Of a DNA stretch of 64,000 nucleotides, positions 63,080-64,000 are shown in pieces (the stretch's first letter is position 1; the number at the start of each line of letters is the position of its first letter). Both the position numbers and the translations under genes were made by a program. The notes beneath the pieces were generated by a model. That model was not told the origin of the DNA and ran no database searches. It saw nothing but the letters and a program-made list of their open reading frames with translations. Where the stretch lies: the NCBI RefSeq assembly GCF_030688855.1, contig NZ_JAUYZK010000006.1:47534-111533 (forward strand). The letters run 5' to 3'. This DNA comes from Helicobacter cappadocius (GTDB taxonomy: Bacteria; Campylobacterota; Campylobacteria; Campylobacterales; Helicobacteraceae).

Positions 63080-63184
63080 AATCAAACATAACCTCAAGAA
63101 GATATTAAAAATCTAATCACAATTGCCATCTCTAATACAATATATCAACTCTAGTATTAAAGAATAATAGGCTAGAAATAAATA
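63069..63184. repeat. Direct repeat copy B (gpmI stop region)
   Basis: Matches 7-123 in direct orientation, with a few substitutions and a one-base gap. It covers the last 11 bases of gpmI with its stop and the intergenic sequence beyond. It is the likely source copy, because the gpmI gene is complete here. Confidence 0.85.
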
Positions 63185-63208
63185 TTAAAGAATAAAAAAT
63201 AATTGTTT

Positions 63209-63222
63209 TGTGATAAATCACA
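63209..63222. promoter_or_regulatory. Perfect 14-base palindrome
   Basis: TGTGATAAATCACA lies between the convergent gpmI and the partial barrel gene. The half-sites resemble CRP/FNR-type sites (TGTGA/TCACA), but the spacer is four bases rather than six. Whether anything binds it is unknown. Confidence 0.35.
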
Positions 63223-63286
63223 GATAATTGTTTCCTGCAAACAAATAACTCAACAACCAATAAAAGTGAGTTTGTTTGTCAGTATA

Positions 63287-63340
63287 GCTCCTCCCCTTAT
63301 CCTGCGAAAAATAATGACAACTAGCGGGTAATAACGGAGC
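63287..63340 (+). ncRNA. Possible structured RNA with ribosome-site sequestration
   Basis: GCTCC (63287-63291) pairs with GGAGC (63336-63340). Further pairing is possible inside: TTAT with ATAA, and CCTGC with GCGGG (one G-U). The GGAG is the ribosome site of the small hydrophobic frame at 63344, so folding would hide it. The stem is unusually GC-rich for this genome. Predicted by eye only. Confidence 0.3.
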
Positions 63341-63343
63341 GTG

Positions 63344-63418
63344 ATGTTTGTTTTGTTTGTCTTTATCACTTATATATTTATGAATCTCATTTGGGTTTGC
63401 TCAATCTCTTATTTTTAA
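63344..63418 (+). CDS. Candidate 24-residue hydrophobic peptide
   Basis: ATG with GGAG four bases upstream opens a 24-residue frame (MFVLFVFITYIF... ending SISYF), almost entirely hydrophobic, enough for one membrane helix. The ribosome site can be paired in an upstream hairpin. Small hydrophobic or amphipathic peptides with masked ribosome sites are typical of type I toxins such as AapA of Helicobacter, but the sequence does not look like AapA1, and no antitoxin RNA promoter was identified. It may be a chance frame. The rest of the 63185-63538 gap shows no gene. Confidence 0.22.
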   Translation: MFVLFVFITYIFMNLIWVCSISYF

Positions 63419-63538
63419 CTGATTTCACCCATACAAGCAATCATATAAGCACTAGATTTAGCCTTAGCTTATTATTTTTGTTTGTTGCTATGGTTTTTAG
63501 TGCTTATCTCAAAGAATCTTATTTCTTCCTCCTTCAGT

Positions 63539-64000
63539 TTATTTGACTTCATACATAATCGCATAAGATTTTTTATTCTTATCAATATCTTGAACAATAC
63601 TATCTGCTAGATTTTTGTTTTCATAGACCTCATGCAAGTTTTTAAAAGGTCCAATAAGATACCTAGTAACTTTCTCTTTTTTCTTATCTTTGCCTATAAG
63701 TTCAAACTCATAAGCCCTATAAGAGTGTTTAGAGATTTCTTTAATAGCTGAAGAATCTTTTTTACCTAACACAGCTACTTGCAGATAAAGTCCTGCTTCA
63801 GGCAGACATCCTTGACATCCAACCTTCGCTCCTTTGGTATCTAGTTTAATGGTCTTTTTCTCTTCTAGGAGTTTGGCTTTTTGCTGTGCTTCTTGTGAAT
63901 CTTTGGTTTGTTGTTTATTAGATTGTTTATTTTTACCCTCTGTAATTTGTTTTTCTAAATCACTTACTTTTTTACCAAAGCTAAATCTTGCTCCGACATT
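63539..64000 (-). CDS. C-terminal part of a surface barrel protein with SPOR-like domain (cut by the window edge)
   Basis: The minus-strand frame is open from the right window edge to the stop at 63539, giving about 153 residues. It begins with the end of a beta-barrel (NVGARFSFGKK) and continues with a Lys/Gln/Glu-rich coiled-coil-like linker of about 45 residues and a CQGC motif (two Cys, CxxC). It ends in a SPOR-like domain (GLYLQVAVLG ... VTRYLIGPFKNLHEVYEN). The same order of barrel, basic linker and SPOR-like tail ends the autotransporter at 50.4-55.3 kb. A GTG at 63772 is not the true start, because the frame continues upstream. It is probably another autotransporter-type protein. It is convergent with gpmI. 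Confidence 0.78.
   Translation of the reverse strand, partial: NVGARFSFGKKVSDLEKQITEGKNKQSNKQQTKDSQEAQQKAKLLEEKKTIKLDTKGAKVGCQGCLPEAGLYLQVAVLGKKDSSAIKEISKHSYRAYEFELIGKDKKKEKVTRYLIGPFKNLHEVYENKNLADSIVQDIDKNKKSYAIMYEVK

Noticed and set aside
63539..63772. Short independent gene starting at the GTG 63772
   Set aside because: The reading frame continues without a stop to the window edge and carries barrel and linker sequence, so this is the C-terminus of a larger gene.
1..64000. tRNA, rRNA or insertion sequence
   Set aside because: Reading by eye, no tRNA arm signature, rRNA segment or transposase was found; a tRNAscan or ISfinder run would be needed to exclude short or degenerate ones.

Overview
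The window is AT-rich and almost fully coding. It reads as chromosome of a Helicobacter species (Campylobacterota) other than H. pylori. The gene neighbourhoods match blocks I recall from H. pylori: clpA-clpS-(gap)-bioD; ccdA-pyrC'-HP0267-like; DEAD helicase-SPFH-DUF2393; rsmE-HP0375-like-hemH-HP0377-like-ccsBA; ffh-rpsP-KH-rimM-trmD-rplS; moeA-fliR; ftsI-fliE-flgC-flgB...ftsW; glyS-HP0973-like-gpmI. A hisIE gene, an ibrAB pair, a PerR-type regulator and large autotransporters argue against H. pylori itself. The species cannot be named from this sequence. Synteny statements come from memory of the H. pylori gene order, not from a search.

Layout. 1-6.2 kb: ileS, a small membrane protein, an orphan FecD/FecE-type metal-chelate ABC transporter and flgG behind a sigma-54-type promoter. 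6.2-9.5 kb: clpS-clpA and bioD. 9.5-14.1 kb: ibrA-ibrB, a chemoreceptor and a membrane-anchored nuclease. 14.1-18.5 kb: a tightly coupled minus-strand run (ccdA, a small secreted protein, a metal-site-less dihydroorotase-like protein, MscS channel, aminofutalosine deaminase-like protein). 18.8-23.7 kb: DEAD-box helicase, ilvE, SPFH protein, hisIE, DUF2393-like. 23.7-31.4 kb: rsmE, haem and cytochrome c maturation genes and an AsmA-like protein. 31.4-35.6 kb: perR-like gene and the ffh to rplS translation operon. 35.6-40.6 kb: a minus-strand run with an HD-domain protein, fliR, moeA, uspA-like and an outer-membrane barrel. 40.6-46 kb: two TonB-dependent receptors and a DsbC/DsbG-like protein. 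46-49.1 kb: ftsI and the flgB-flgC-fliE rod genes behind a second sigma-54-type promoter. 49.1-55.3 kb: an accessory pair, a glycosyltransferase and a 1640-residue autotransporter, lying between flgB and ftsW, which are neighbours in H. pylori. 55.6-63.1 kb: ftsW, tpx, phoH, glyS, a transglycosylase-like protein and gpmI. 63.1-64 kb: a non-coding accessory stretch and the 3' end of another surface barrel protein.

The most interesting content is the accessory surface system. The glycosyltransferase carries a run of 14 G and the neighbouring autotransporter a run of 10 C on their coding strands. Both are in frame here, so both look like phase-variable genes caught ON. The autotransporter and the partial barrel protein at the right edge share an unusual layout: the beta-barrel is followed by a periplasmic tail ending in a SPOR-like (peptidoglycan-binding) domain. 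A ~117-base direct repeat, including the last bases of gpmI, occurs at both ends of the window (7-123 and 63069-63184). No rRNA, tRNA, insertion sequence or CRISPR array was recognised.
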